A stretch of DNA of 64,000 nt, from positions 682,001-746,000 of the forward strand of contig CAJXMJ010000001.1 of the NCBI GenBank assembly GCA_913056455.1, written 5' to 3'. Position numbers and translations under genes: made by a program. Below are positions 54,774-63,741 of the stretch, piece after piece (the first letter of the stretch is position 1; each line of letters begins with the position of its first letter). The notes under the pieces were generated by a model that saw nothing but the letters and a program-made list of their open reading frames with translations, was not told the DNA's origin and did no database searches. Origin of the DNA: an uncultured Fodinibius sp. (GTDB lineage: Bacteria > Bacteroidota > Rhodothermia > Balneolales > Balneolaceae).

Positions 54774-56099
54774 ATGATTATTGTTGACAAAAAACTGGAA
54801 GAACTTGAAGAAAGGGGAACGCCTATCCGAGTTGGGATGATTGGCGCCGGTTTTTTCGCTCAAGGTGTGGCCCTTCAGTTTAATACTGCTTCCAAAGGGA
54901 TGCAATTAGTTGCTATTTCCAACAGAACAGTTTCAAATGCTATTAAAGTGTTTGAAAAAGCTGGAGTTAAAGATGTGGAAAAGATTGAATATCAGAAAAC
55001 GTTGGATGCGGCCATTCGAAAAGGTAAAACGTGCGTGACTGATAATCCTTCTCTGTTATGTGAGTCAAATGAAATTGATGTTATTATTGAAGCCACCGGG
55101 GACATCCAGTTTGGGGCTGAAGTTGTGTTTGCAGCCATTCAGCATAATAAACACGTTGTCGTTAATGCTGAGCTGGATGGTACGGTAGGTCCCATCCTCA
55201 AGAAGTATGCGGATCTAAATGAGGTGATCTTCACTGACATTGATGGAGATCAACCGGGTGTGATTATGAATTTGTACCGATACCTGAAGGGTGTGGGAAT
55301 CGAGCCCGTGTTATGTGGGAATATCAAGGGATTGCATGACCCGTATCGTAATCCCAAAACACAGGAAGAGTTCGCAAAGAAATGGGGACAAAATCCCCCC
55401 ATGGTTACTTCCTTTGCTGATGGAAGTAAAATTTCGTTTGAGCAGGCCGTTGTTGCTAATGCTACCGGCATGCGGGTAGGGAAAAGGGGAATGTATGGTC
55501 CAACGGTGACACCGCAAACTTCCATAGAAGAAGCCATTAAAGCTTATCCGGATGAAGCTTTTACTGTTGAGGGAGGGATCGTGGACTATATTGTTGGGGC
55601 TTCGCCGGGACCGGGAATATTTATTGTTGGTACTTGTGATCATCTGCTGCAACAACACTATTTAAAGCTCTATAAAATGGGAGAGGGACCGTATTACTGT
55701 TTCCATACACCATTTCATTTATGTCATTTTGAAGTTCCAAATACGGTTGCACGAGCAGTATTATTCAATGATGCTACAATCGCCCCAAAAGGTATTCCAA
55801 AAGTAGAAGTCGTTGCCGTCGCAAAAAAAGAATTGAAAGCCGGGGACAAGATTGACGGTATAGGCTATTATATGATTTACGGTATCTGTGAAAATGCTGA
55901 TGTTGTTCAAGCTGAAGAGTTGTTGCCTTTAGGGATTGCAGGGGGATGTATACTTAAAAGTGATATAAAAAAAGACAGTGTGTTGACGTATAAGGATGTA
56001 TTGATACCAGAGGGGAGACTAATAGATAAACTTATAAGAGAACAGAGAGAATATTTTAAGGTAGCTGGAAGTGAAAAGAAAAAGTCAGCGTTAATATAA
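54774..56099 (+). CDS. SAF-domain NAD(P)-dependent dehydrogenase-like protein
   Basis: A homoserine-dehydrogenase-like Rossmann domain (VGMIGAGFFAQGVALQF, then DVIIEATGDIQFGAEVVFAAI and HVVVNAELDGTVG) is joined to a C-terminal SAF domain (about residues 345-420, containing KKELKAGDKIDGIGYYMIYG). The 441-aa length matches proteins of this architecture, whose reactions are mostly uncharacterised; they occur in carbohydrate catabolic and surface-sugar clusters. It may oxidise or reduce a sugar-derived intermediate. It lies between lhgO and the NRPS gene with short spacings. Confidence 0.75.
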   Translation: MIIVDKKLEELEERGTPIRVGMIGAGFFAQGVALQFNTASKGMQLVAISNRTVSNAIKVFEKAGVKDVEKIEYQKTLDAAIRKGKTCVTDNPSLLCESNEIDVIIEATGDIQFGAEVVFAAIQHNKHVVVNAELDGTVGPILKKYADLNEVIFTDIDGDQPGVIMNLYRYLKGVGIEPVLCGNIKGLHDPYRNPKTQEEFAKKWGQNPPMVTSFADGSKISFEQAVVANATGMRVGKRGMYGPTVTPQTSIEEAIKAYPDEAFTVEGGIVDYIVGASPGPGIFIVGTCDHLLQQHYLKLYKMGEGPYYCFHTPFHLCHFEVPNTVARAVLFNDATIAPKGIPKVEVVAVAKKELKAGDKIDGIGYYMIYGICENADVVQAEELLPLGIAGGCILKSDIKKDSVLTYKDVLIPEGRLIDKLIREQREYFKVAGSEKKKSALI

Positions 56100-56118
56100 G
56101 AACAATTGGGAGAGACAG

Positions 56119-58884
56119 ATGAAGACAGAAATAAAGGGTGAACAGGAATCACATAAAAGGGGGATACTTTCGCCTGCTCAATTTGAGACTCTTACAGAGT
56201 GGTTTCATCATGGTTTTATCCACTATAAAAATGCTGATGCGTTGGAGTATGGGCAGTACAAAATGACCTATGATGAACTGGACTGCTTGTCCAACAGGAT
56301 TGCAAATTATCTTGTTGGACAAGGAATAAAATATGGTGATCGTGTCGGAATTTGCCTCAATAGATCTCCGGAGATGGTCGCAGCTATTATTGGAATAATT
56401 AAGTGCGGCGCGGCTTATGTTCCTCTGGATGCAAACTACCCGGTTGAACGGCTGAGTATGATGAGTGAAGATGCTCGGTTAAATCTTCTAATCATACACA
56501 AAGAAAATAGAGATCGATTTTCCGACGAGACGAATGGTATCGTTCAATGGGAAAGTGTTCAGCAAGAGATTCAATTACAATCCGCACTATTTGAGCCTCC
56601 TAAGATAAGTGGAAAAGACATAGCTTATATTATCTTTACCTCCGGATCTACCGGTCGACCCAAAGGGATTGAAATGCCTCACCGGGCATTAACAAACCTT
56701 ATATCATGGCAACTTGAGCGATCGTACTTTAAGTCGGAGGCCAGAGTTTTACAGTATTCAAGTATAAGTTTTGATGTTTCATTTCAAGAGATTGCAACAA
56801 CATTTGCTTCCGGTGGCACTTTGGTATTAGTGAAAGATTCGGATAGGCGAGATCCGAGAATATTATTGGATTTGATAAACAATTATAATATTGAGCGTCT
56901 ATTTATCCCTTTTGTAGCACTACGAAGCTTTGTTGAGGTTGCGAATACAAAAGAAACATATCCTAAATCTCTTGTAGAAATTATTACCGCAGGAGAACAG
57001 TTGCGTGTAGACAGTGGACTCCGATCATTTTTTAAAATATTAGATGCTGCAATACTTGATAATCAGTACGGTCCTTCAGAGACGCATGTAATAACAGCAT
57101 ATTTGCTCGATAGAGATCCTGAAAATTGGCCTGCTCTGCCTCCAATTGGTACGCCAATAAAAAATAATAAAGTCTACATTCTCGATGATCATCTGGAACC
57201 CGTTGCCAAAGGAGAGCACGGTGAACTGTATCTTGCAGGGAAAAACTTGGCTCACGGATATATAGGTCGGGATGAATTGACTAAAAAAGCCTTTATCAAA
57301 AATCCTATTGAGCCATCGGGTTATCCTGTGTTATATAAGACAGGTGACTTGGGCCTTTACAATGAGCAGGGTGATATTGAATTTTTGGGGAGGGTCGATC
57401 ATCAGATAAAGATAAGAGGGTATCGCGTTGAGATAGGAGAAATAGACGCAGTTGGAGCAACGTATCCAAGCATCTCACAATGTATTACGCATACAATTAA
57501 AGATCATGGGAATCGCAATCAGCTTATTACGTATTATCTCCCGAAAGATGAATCTACTATAGATAGAGAAGCTTTTAAAGCCCATCTGGCACAGGTACTA
57601 CCAGAGTATATGGTACCTGCATTTGTTGTTGAGCTAACGGAGATTCCATATACCCCCAGTGGTAAAGTTGATGTAAAAGCATTACCTAAACCGGATATCA
57701 ATATGGGGATTTCTGATGAAGCGGTTGAATATACTACAGAGACAGAAATGCGGCTTGCAGACATATGGAGCAGACTGTTTGGAATAAGTAATATCTCCCG
57801 TACGGCTGATTATTTTGAATTGGGGGGCGATTCACTGAATGCTGTTACTCTTTTCATGGAAATCGAAGAGACATTTGGTACGTCGTTGCCGCTGGCGACT
57901 CTTACCCAGGTTTCAAGTATTAAAGATCTTGCCGAAGTTATTGATCGAGAAGATGATGAAAAAGGGTTGGGTAAATTCAGGTCGTTGCAAGTAATACAGC
58001 TTGGGAATCCTGATAAAGTTCCACTGTTTTTAATTCATGGTGGAGCGGGTAATGTGCTGATGTTTAATGATTTAGCTAAAGGGGTCTCAGCTGAACAACC
58101 AATATATGCTTTTCAATGGCCCGGATGGGATGGAAAAAAAGGAGAAAGGACTATTTTAGGAATGGCAGAATTCTATAAAAAAGAGCTTTTGAAAGCTTTT
58201 CCCCAGGGACCGTATTTGTTGGGGGGACATTGTATTGGGGGAATAATTGCTGTTGAACTGGCAAACTTGCTCAAAGAGGATGGCAGAGAGGTATTAGATC
58301 CCGTATTGGTATCTGACGCCCCGAATCTTCATTCTAAATTTTATTATTCGACGGATCCTGAAGAGTCTGAGCAACAACGCGAAATGTTCAAGACGCTTCG
58401 AGCAAACTTATTTGCTAAAGAAATTCCGAGTAATGGAAATAATTCAAGCACAAAAAAAACAGGGCGTTCGGAAAAGATGTACCCGACATTAGCCAAATTG
58501 TTACCCTTTTATAGTTCGCTGGGGAAGATTTATTCTGCTATCAGATATCAGCTTCGAGCTTTGACGATTCAGATAAAGGTACTAATGTCCATTCCTATTC
58601 CCGTTCAGGACCGGAGGTTTTATAGTGGAAAAGCCCAGCTTGATGCCATCAAAAAACATAATAAGACGACTTATAACGGCGACATAATTTACTTGAAATC
58701 AGAAGTATTAAAGGGTCGTATTCTTAACCTTAAAGGGTGGTGGAACGATATATTTTTTGGTTTTGGGGAGGTTTGTAATGGACATTTTGATGCCTATGTG
58801 ATAGGGGGAGAGCATAATGATGTTCTAAAAAACAAAAATGCTCATGAAATTATTAAGACCAAAATGCTAAACGTCAATGAATAG
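56119..58884 (+). CDS. One-module NRPS (adenylation, carrier, thioesterase)
   Basis: Single-module nonribosomal peptide synthetase without a condensation domain, 921 aa. The A domain has IIFTSGSTGRPKG (near 169), FDVSFQEI (D219), YGPSETH, YKTGDLG, GRVDHQIKIRGYRVEIGEI and PSGKVDVKALP. Specificity positions read by eye are D219, V220, Q223, F262, I289, A291, Q316, V324, I325, close to proline-type codes (DVQFIAHVV). The carrier motif is ELGGDSLNAV with Ser572. The thioesterase has LIHGGAGN and GGHCIGG: the nucleophile position is Cys705, not serine. It starts 19 bp after the SAF gene and overlaps the next gene by 8 bp. It may transfer an amino acid to a sugar or polymer; that is inference. Confidence 0.85.
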   Translation: MKTEIKGEQESHKRGILSPAQFETLTEWFHHGFIHYKNADALEYGQYKMTYDELDCLSNRIANYLVGQGIKYGDRVGICLNRSPEMVAAIIGIIKCGAAYVPLDANYPVERLSMMSEDARLNLLIIHKENRDRFSDETNGIVQWESVQQEIQLQSALFEPPKISGKDIAYIIFTSGSTGRPKGIEMPHRALTNLISWQLERSYFKSEARVLQYSSISFDVSFQEIATTFASGGTLVLVKDSDRRDPRILLDLINNYNIERLFIPFVALRSFVEVANTKETYPKSLVEIITAGEQLRVDSGLRSFFKILDAAILDNQYGPSETHVITAYLLDRDPENWPALPPIGTPIKNNKVYILDDHLEPVAKGEHGELYLAGKNLAHGYIGRDELTKKAFIKNPIEPSGYPVLYKTGDLGLYNEQGDIEFLGRVDHQIKIRGYRVEIGEIDAVGATYPSISQCITHTIKDHGNRNQLITYYLPKDESTIDREAFKAHLAQVLPEYMVPAFVVELTEIPYTPSGKVDVKALPKPDINMGISDEAVEYTTETEMRLADIWSRLFGISNISRTADYFELGGDSLNAVTLFMEIEETFGTSLPLATLTQVSSIKDLAEVIDREDDEKGLGKFRSLQVIQLGNPDKVPLFLIHGGAGNVLMFNDLAKGVSAEQPIYAFQWPGWDGKKGERTILGMAEFYKKELLKAFPQGPYLLGGHCIGGIIAVELANLLKEDGREVLDPVLVSDAPNLHSKFYYSTDPEESEQQREMFKTLRANLFAKEIPSNGNNSSTKKTGRSEKMYPTLAKLLPFYSSLGKIYSAIRYQLRALTIQIKVLMSIPIPVQDRRFYSGKAQLDAIKKHNKTTYNGDIIYLKSEVLKGRILNLKGWWNDIFFGFGEVCNGHFDAYVIGGEHNDVLKNKNAHEIIKTKMLNVNE

Positions 58885-59662
58885 TCGAAAAGAGATTGTT
58901 GGACTTATTCCTGCTGCGGGATTTGCAAATCGAATCTCTTCCCTGTTAACAGGGAGTAAAGAAGTACATCTCATAACACTGGGTAATGGTAGTACGAGAG
59001 TTGCTTCATCATTCCTTATAGAAAGTTTTCAAGAGGCAAAAGCCAATAGATCATATTTAATCTTGAGAAGAGGAAAGTGGGATATCCCGGAATATTATTT
59101 AGATGGCCGGGCGGCTGGTATACCGTTGGCTTATATTGTAAGTGAATCTACGAGAGGTGTACCGTACACATTGGATAAAGCATATCCGTTTGTAAAGGAT
59201 AGTATCATTTTATTAGGATTCCCTGACATTATTTTTGAGCCGCATGATGCATTTACACAACTACTTGATCAGCAACAGGTAACGGGGGCTGATCTTGTAT
59301 TGGGTCTATTTAAAACCGACAAGCCAGAAAAAGCTGATATGGTTGTCTTTGATAAAGATCGATCTCTAAAGGATATCATTATCAAACCCAAGAAGTCTAA
59401 GCAGATCTATACCTGGATTATAGCAGTGTGGACTCCAACGTTTACAGAATTCATGCATGACCATTTAAAAGATAAAGGTACTCTTTTGGATGATACTCAA
59501 CATGAATTACATATTGGAGATATAGTTAGAAGAGCAATTCAAGCCAAAATAAAGACCTCATACGTACAATTTGATTCCGGATCCTTTTTAGATATCGGAA
59601 CACCGGAAGAACTCAAGAAAACAAAAAATCAGGATTGGCTTAGCCCTTTCAATAGAAATTGA
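58877..59662 (+). CDS. Divergent sugar-phosphate nucleotidyltransferase
   Basis: Resembles RmlA-like nucleotidyltransferases over its length, but the signature LAGGxGTRLxP-x-PK is changed to LIPAAGFANRISSLLTGSKE; the lysine is kept. LRRGKWDIPEYYLDGRAAGIPLAYI, RGVPYTLDKAYPFV and LLGFPDIIFEPHDAF mark a separate subfamily that I cannot link to a known reaction. It overlaps the NRPS gene by 8 bp and ends the unit that starts with rfbF. It may activate the acceptor sugar or aminoacylated product. Confidence 0.7.
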   Translation: MNSRKEIVGLIPAAGFANRISSLLTGSKEVHLITLGNGSTRVASSFLIESFQEAKANRSYLILRRGKWDIPEYYLDGRAAGIPLAYIVSESTRGVPYTLDKAYPFVKDSIILLGFPDIIFEPHDAFTQLLDQQQVTGADLVLGLFKTDKPEKADMVVFDKDRSLKDIIIKPKKSKQIYTWIIAVWTPTFTEFMHDHLKDKGTLLDDTQHELHIGDIVRRAIQAKIKTSYVQFDSGSFLDIGTPEELKKTKNQDWLSPFNRN

Positions 59663-59730
59663 GCCGGATCGTACTATCAAATTATAGCTTTCCTGCAAGG
59701 TTGTTTCGGTTATACTTATAAATTTAGTAT

Positions 59731-59747
59731 CGAGTAATAATTACTCG
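59731..59747. promoter_or_regulatory. Activator dyad, perfect palindrome
   Basis: CGAGTAATAATTACTCG; halves of 7 bp are exact inverse copies. It ends 155 bp before the sigma-54 promoter at 59903. Confidence 0.7.
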
Positions 59748-59902
59748 TGAGTTAAAAAATGTGCCAGAGTATTATTCCGCCCTTAGATCCAAGAGAAAAT
59801 AGAAGAAGTACTTTGATCAATAACCTATCCTAAATCAATGTCTTGCGGGTTTATTTCCATCAGTTTGTTTTGCGGAATAAGATTGCGTTCTGGCAAAATA
59901 GT

Positions 59903-59918
59903 TGGCATAACTATTGTA
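59903..59918 (+). promoter_or_regulatory. Sigma-54 promoter of the 60107-64000 unit
   Basis: TGGCATAACTATTGTA, the third identical copy in the window (also 44112 and 45647). Predicted start near 59928. Confidence 0.85.
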
Positions 59919-60106
59919 TAAGTAAGAGTGAATGCTTGTTTAGCAGTCAAAATAATCGGGAGTGATAACAGTAACTACGAATCAAGGGTATAAGTATTAT
60001 TTCGGATCATATGCCTGGAGTATTGTAGCAAAGGTCCTCGTAAAAATGGTATCTGCGTGTCTTAAAAAACCACTTAGTTTGATAAAATGATTTAAAAGGG
60101 ATTGCT

Positions 60107-60814
60107 ATGAAGAAATTATTGATATACGGATGTGGATATCCTTCAATGCCAAGTTTGATAAAATATTGGAATAAAAAAAAGAGTCAAAAATGGGATGTAG
60201 CCGGATATATTGATGATGTAAAATTTGGCAAAGTTGATACATTTTTTGGCTTACCTATCTTAGGTAATGAAAAACTGATACCAAAATTCGTTAAGGAAGG
60301 ATATCACTTTTTTAATAATGTAGCATCTTCGACAGACAACATGAAAATTGTGGCTCAAAAACTGTCGAAGTACAAAGCCAAGATATGCACGTTAGTATTT
60401 CCAGAGCCTCCAAATATTGACTGCGAAACTGTTTATATAGGAGAGGGGTCTTGCATATTTCCGGACGTATTTCTGGGTACGGATGTTCATATTGGTAAGA
60501 ATGTAATTATAAGACAACAATCTAATATTAGTCATGAAACTGTAGTTGGGGACTTGTGCTTTATTGCACCCGGTGTAGGTATTTTGAGTAGGGTATCGAT
60601 TGGAGAGAAAACCTTTATAGGTGCTGGGGCAGTAATTCGAGATAATGTAACAGTTGGTAAAAACTGTGTTATTGGGATGGGCGCAGTGGTTACGAAAGAT
60701 GTACCTGATAATATTACGGTTACAGGCATACCAGCTAAACCTATTAGGTCTAAGACTTATGATAATACGACGTTGAAGAATCCTTCAGAAGAAAAATTCA
60801 TTACTAACAGATAA
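60107..60814 (+). CDS. Sugar O/N-acetyltransferase (NeuD/PglD type)
   Basis: N-terminal sugar-binding Rossmann-like half (LLIYGCGYPSMPSLIKYW, DVAGYIDD) and C-terminal left-handed beta helix with hexapeptide repeats, ending AVVTKDVPDNITVTGIPAKPI. The catalytic histidine is expected in NISHETVVGD. It is 235 aa, first gene of the unit that includes dTDP-amino-sugar genes, so it could N-acetylate dTDP-Fuc4N, a step done by WecD in enterobacteria. Only weakly similar to the acetyltransferase at 39614. Confidence 0.82.
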   Translation: MKKLLIYGCGYPSMPSLIKYWNKKKSQKWDVAGYIDDVKFGKVDTFFGLPILGNEKLIPKFVKEGYHFFNNVASSTDNMKIVAQKLSKYKAKICTLVFPEPPNIDCETVYIGEGSCIFPDVFLGTDVHIGKNVIIRQQSNISHETVVGDLCFIAPGVGILSRVSIGEKTFIGAGAVIRDNVTVGKNCVIGMGAVVTKDVPDNITVTGIPAKPIRSKTYDNTTLKNPSEEKFITNR

Positions 60815-60818
60815 CATT

Positions 60819-61520
60819 GTGACCAAAAAGATTGCAATATTACAATCTAATTATATTCCTTGGAAGGGATATTTTGATATAATCAATCAGGTGGATGAGT
60901 TTGTTCTTTATGATGATGTGCAGTATACAAAAAGAGACTGGCGGAATAGAAATCGAATAAAAACACCTCAGGGTCTAAAATGGCTTACTATTCCGGTATC
61001 AGGTGGACATTCCCATCGAATTAATGAAGTTGAGGTGGCTGATGCAGACTGGTATAAAACCCATTGGCAAACTCTTCGTCACATGTATGGTAAAGCTCCT
61101 AAATTTGATGAATATGCTGGAGCAGTTGAACATCTTTATTCGACGGCAAATATGCCCCTTTTAAGCAATATTAACCATCACTTTTTAACAGGGATAAATA
61201 GGTTATTGGAAATTGATACTCTTATTAGTTGGAGTACAGACTTTAATACCATTGGAAATAGAACAGAGCGCTTAATATCAATCTGTAAGCAGGCAAGCGC
61301 TGATGTATATGTCACAGGTCCTGCAGCTAAAGCCTATCTGGAAGTTGATATGTTTAAAAGCGAAGGAATATTAGTTGAGTGGATGAATTATGATGGATAT
61401 AAAGAGTATCCACAGCTTCATGGTGATTTTAACCATGCGGTAACCATTCTTGACTTATTGTTCAATACGGGGTCGGACGCCATAAATTATCTCAAATCAA
61501 CAGCAAAGGTTGGGATATGA
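60819..61520 (+). CDS. WbqC-like protein
   Basis: Member of the WbqC family, recognised by IAILQSNYIPWKGYFDII, FVLYDDVQYTKRDWRNRNRIKT and LTIPV near the N-terminus and WMNYDGYKEYPQLHGDF later. The biochemical role is not settled; the family is common in O-antigen and amino-sugar clusters and has been proposed to act on amino-sugar nucleotides. It starts with GTG 4 bp after the acetyltransferase and overlaps the next gene by 4 bp. Confidence 0.8.
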   Translation: MTKKIAILQSNYIPWKGYFDIINQVDEFVLYDDVQYTKRDWRNRNRIKTPQGLKWLTIPVSGGHSHRINEVEVADADWYKTHWQTLRHMYGKAPKFDEYAGAVEHLYSTANMPLLSNINHHFLTGINRLLEIDTLISWSTDFNTIGNRTERLISICKQASADVYVTGPAAKAYLEVDMFKSEGILVEWMNYDGYKEYPQLHGDFNHAVTILDLLFNTGSDAINYLKSTAKVGI

Positions 61521-62719
61521 GCGGAGTTAAGATATTACATATTGCCCAGGACGAGAAGTTCATAAATGGAGCGCATTACTTGTTTGAGCAGGCATTTCCG
61601 GGCAAAAATACATTTGTCATTATTAAGCCGCCGGCTGATCCTCCCATTAGATTTTTGAGTAATGCTCTTGTTGCCAGTGCCCGTTTTGAGTTAAGATCAA
61701 AAAGTTCAGTTGCTCGATTGGTGGAAAGCAGTAGTCATTATACAATCACTGTATTGCATGGGATGAACAAGTTCAACATTAACGTTTTTTCAGAGTCACC
61801 CTACAAAAATAACTTCATAGGGATTGTGCATGGTGCTGAAATATATAACAGCGGATTATTGCAAAATGTTCTAATGGGAGAAAAGTCCAAACTGCTTTAT
61901 CAGGATACTACTCAACGGTATACGGTTTACGAACGATTAAAAGACATTTACAGAATTTTTAAATACAGAAATTATCAACCTTTAAATGAAGTAGATCTTA
62001 CTCAAGTACTTTACCAATTAAACATATTTGGGTCGTTACCCGGTATGAATTATGAAGAATATATCGATCGTGAACTTTATAACCCTTTTGTTCAACGGCT
62101 ACCATTTACCTACTATCCGATTGAGCATATCATAAAGGACGATTCATTAAAAATTTCTGGAGATAATATTCTTTTAGGGAATTCAGCTTCTGCTACAAAC
62201 AATCATCTGGAAGCTTTTGATCTGCTTTCAGAGTACCAGCTTGGAGACAGAAAAATTGTAGCTCCTTTGAGTTATGGATGCCCAAGGTATGCTAAGGAGA
62301 TTGAAAGTGAAGGGAGAAAACAGTTTGGCGATCGCTTTATTCCTTTAACCTCATTCTTACCTATTGATGAATATAACCAATGTATGAGTAGTTGCGGAAT
62401 TGTAATAATGAATCATTACCGTCCGCAAGCAGTTGGAAACATCATTGCAGCTCTTTACATGGGGAGCAAAGTGTTTCTTAATGATACAAGTATCTATCAA
62501 TATTTTACTGATCTGGGCTGTCATATTTATTCAATTAAAAAAGACTTAAGAGGCACTAAAAAGGCTTTGACCTTGCTAAGTGATAAAGAAGTAGCTCATA
62601 ACCGGACAATTCTTAAAAACAATTTAGGGACATCTTCTTTAGTGGATGGAATGCGAGAAAGCGTTGATAAAATATTTGATTTAAAAGGAACCAATAGTAA
62701 GAGAGAGGCGATCTTATGA
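61517..62719 (+). CDS. Fuc4NAc transferase-like glycosyltransferase (WecF type)
   Basis: Resembles dTDP-Fuc4NAc:lipid II transferase of enterobacterial common antigen synthesis. The strongest segment is [20 protein letters not shown], the family's GNS-x-x-x-x-NHLEA motif; [18 protein letters not shown] and [19 protein letters not shown] also fit. The N-terminal half is more divergent, including [10 protein letters not shown]. The downstream rmlA and WecE-like aminotransferase genes make the proposed donor dTDP-Fuc4N(Ac). 400 aa, overlapping the genes on both sides by 4 bp. Confidence 0.78.
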   Translation: MSGVKILHIAQDEKFINGAHYLFEQAFPGKNTFVIIKPPADPPIRFLSNALVASARFELRSKSSVARLVESSSHYTITVLHGMNKFNINVFSESPYKNNFIGIVHGAEIYNSGLLQNVLMGEKSKLLYQDTTQRYTVYERLKDIYRIFKYRNYQPLNEVDLTQVLYQLNIFGSLPGMNYEEYIDRELYNPFVQRLPFTYYPIEHIIKDDSLKISGDNILLGNSASATNNHLEAFDLLSEYQLGDRKIVAPLSYGCPRYAKEIESEGRKQFGDRFIPLTSFLPIDEYNQCMSSCGIVIMNHYRPQAVGNIIAALYMGSKVFLNDTSIYQYFTDLGCHIYSIKKDLRGTKKALTLLSDKEVAHNRTILKNNLGTSSLVDGMRESVDKIFDLKGTNSKREAIL

Positions 62720-63687
62720 AACTACAATATGCAGTACAAGAGAGAGCAATGAAAGGTATTATTTTAGCCGGTGGATCAGGGACTCGATTATATCCGGTAA
62801 CAAAAGGAGTATCTAAACAATTGATGCCCATTTATGATAAGCCCATGATTTACTATCCGCTATCAGTGTTGATGCTGGCTGGTATTAAAGACATTCTTAT
62901 TATAACGACACCGGAAGATAAAGCCGGTTTTGATCGACTCTTAGGTGATGGTTACGAATGGGGAATTTCTATCAGTTATGAGGTTCAACCACGTCCAGAA
63001 GGATTAGCACAGGCATTTATCATCGGAGAAGATTTTATCGGTGATGACAATGTATGCCTAATATTGGGAGATAATATCTTTTATGGCCATGGTTTTCGTC
63101 CCCTCTTGGAAAATGCAGTCGATAATTTAGTGGGGGCTCGAATTTTTGGTTATCGTGTTAGCGACCCGTATCGATTTGGTGTAGTTGAGGTAGATAGTTG
63201 TGAACGGGTTCTTAGCATTGAAGAAAAACCAAATCATCCCAAAAGTAATATTGCCGTTACCGGTCTCTATTTTTATGACAATCAAGTTATTGAATTTGCC
63301 AAACAGGTAGAACCATCGGCTCGCGGCGAGCTTGAAATTACATCCATTAACCAAATGTATCTCGATCGAGATGAGTTGAAGGCTGAAATATTAGGGAGAG
63401 GATTTGCATGGTTGGATACAGGAACACATACCGCGATGCAGGAGGCTTCACAATTTGTCGAGATCATAGAAAAACGACAAGGTTTAAAAATATCATGTCC
63501 TGAAGAAATTGCTTGGCGTAGAAAATGGATTGATGATACGCAGTTGCTGGGATTAGCGAGTGATTTGTGCCAAAATGAATATGGTGAGTATTTGAAATCC
63601 CTGCTCATTAATGATGACAGAATAAAATGGGAGCAGCGGACAGAGTATTCTCAAAGCAGTTCTTTGGAGGTCGTACCGACGGGATAA
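62716..63687 (+). CDS. rmlA: Glucose-1-phosphate thymidylyltransferase
   Basis: Makes dTDP-glucose. [46 protein letters not shown] and [11 protein letters not shown] are the classical signature, and [11 protein letters not shown] and [10 protein letters not shown] follow. The ATG at 62716 overlaps the previous gene (ATGA) and adds 11 residues ahead of the usual MKGIILAGG start at 62749; either may be used. The C-terminus is about 15-20 residues longer than usual. The dehydratase rmlB is not in the window and may follow. Confidence 0.94.
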   Translation: MKLQYAVQERAMKGIILAGGSGTRLYPVTKGVSKQLMPIYDKPMIYYPLSVLMLAGIKDILIITTPEDKAGFDRLLGDGYEWGISISYEVQPRPEGLAQAFIIGEDFIGDDNVCLILGDNIFYGHGFRPLLENAVDNLVGARIFGYRVSDPYRFGVVEVDSCERVLSIEEKPNHPKSNIAVTGLYFYDNQVIEFAKQVEPSARGELEITSINQMYLDRDELKAEILGRGFAWLDTGTHTAMQEASQFVEIIEKRQGLKISCPEEIAWRRKWIDDTQLLGLASDLCQNEYGEYLKSLLINDDRIKWEQRTEYSQSSSLEVVPTG

Positions 63688-63741
63688 TAGGAATAGCAGA
63701 GCTACAGGGAGTTTAATTAAATAACGTGAGGGAGTTCACCA

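Larger units (their letters stand above)
59663..60106. promoter_or_regulatory. 444-bp regulatory gap
   Basis: Contains the best activator dyad (59731) and a sigma-54 promoter (59903). The leader from the predicted start to the first ATG is about 180 nt, the longest of the ten; I see no strong hairpin in it. No gene is apparent. Confidence 0.55.
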
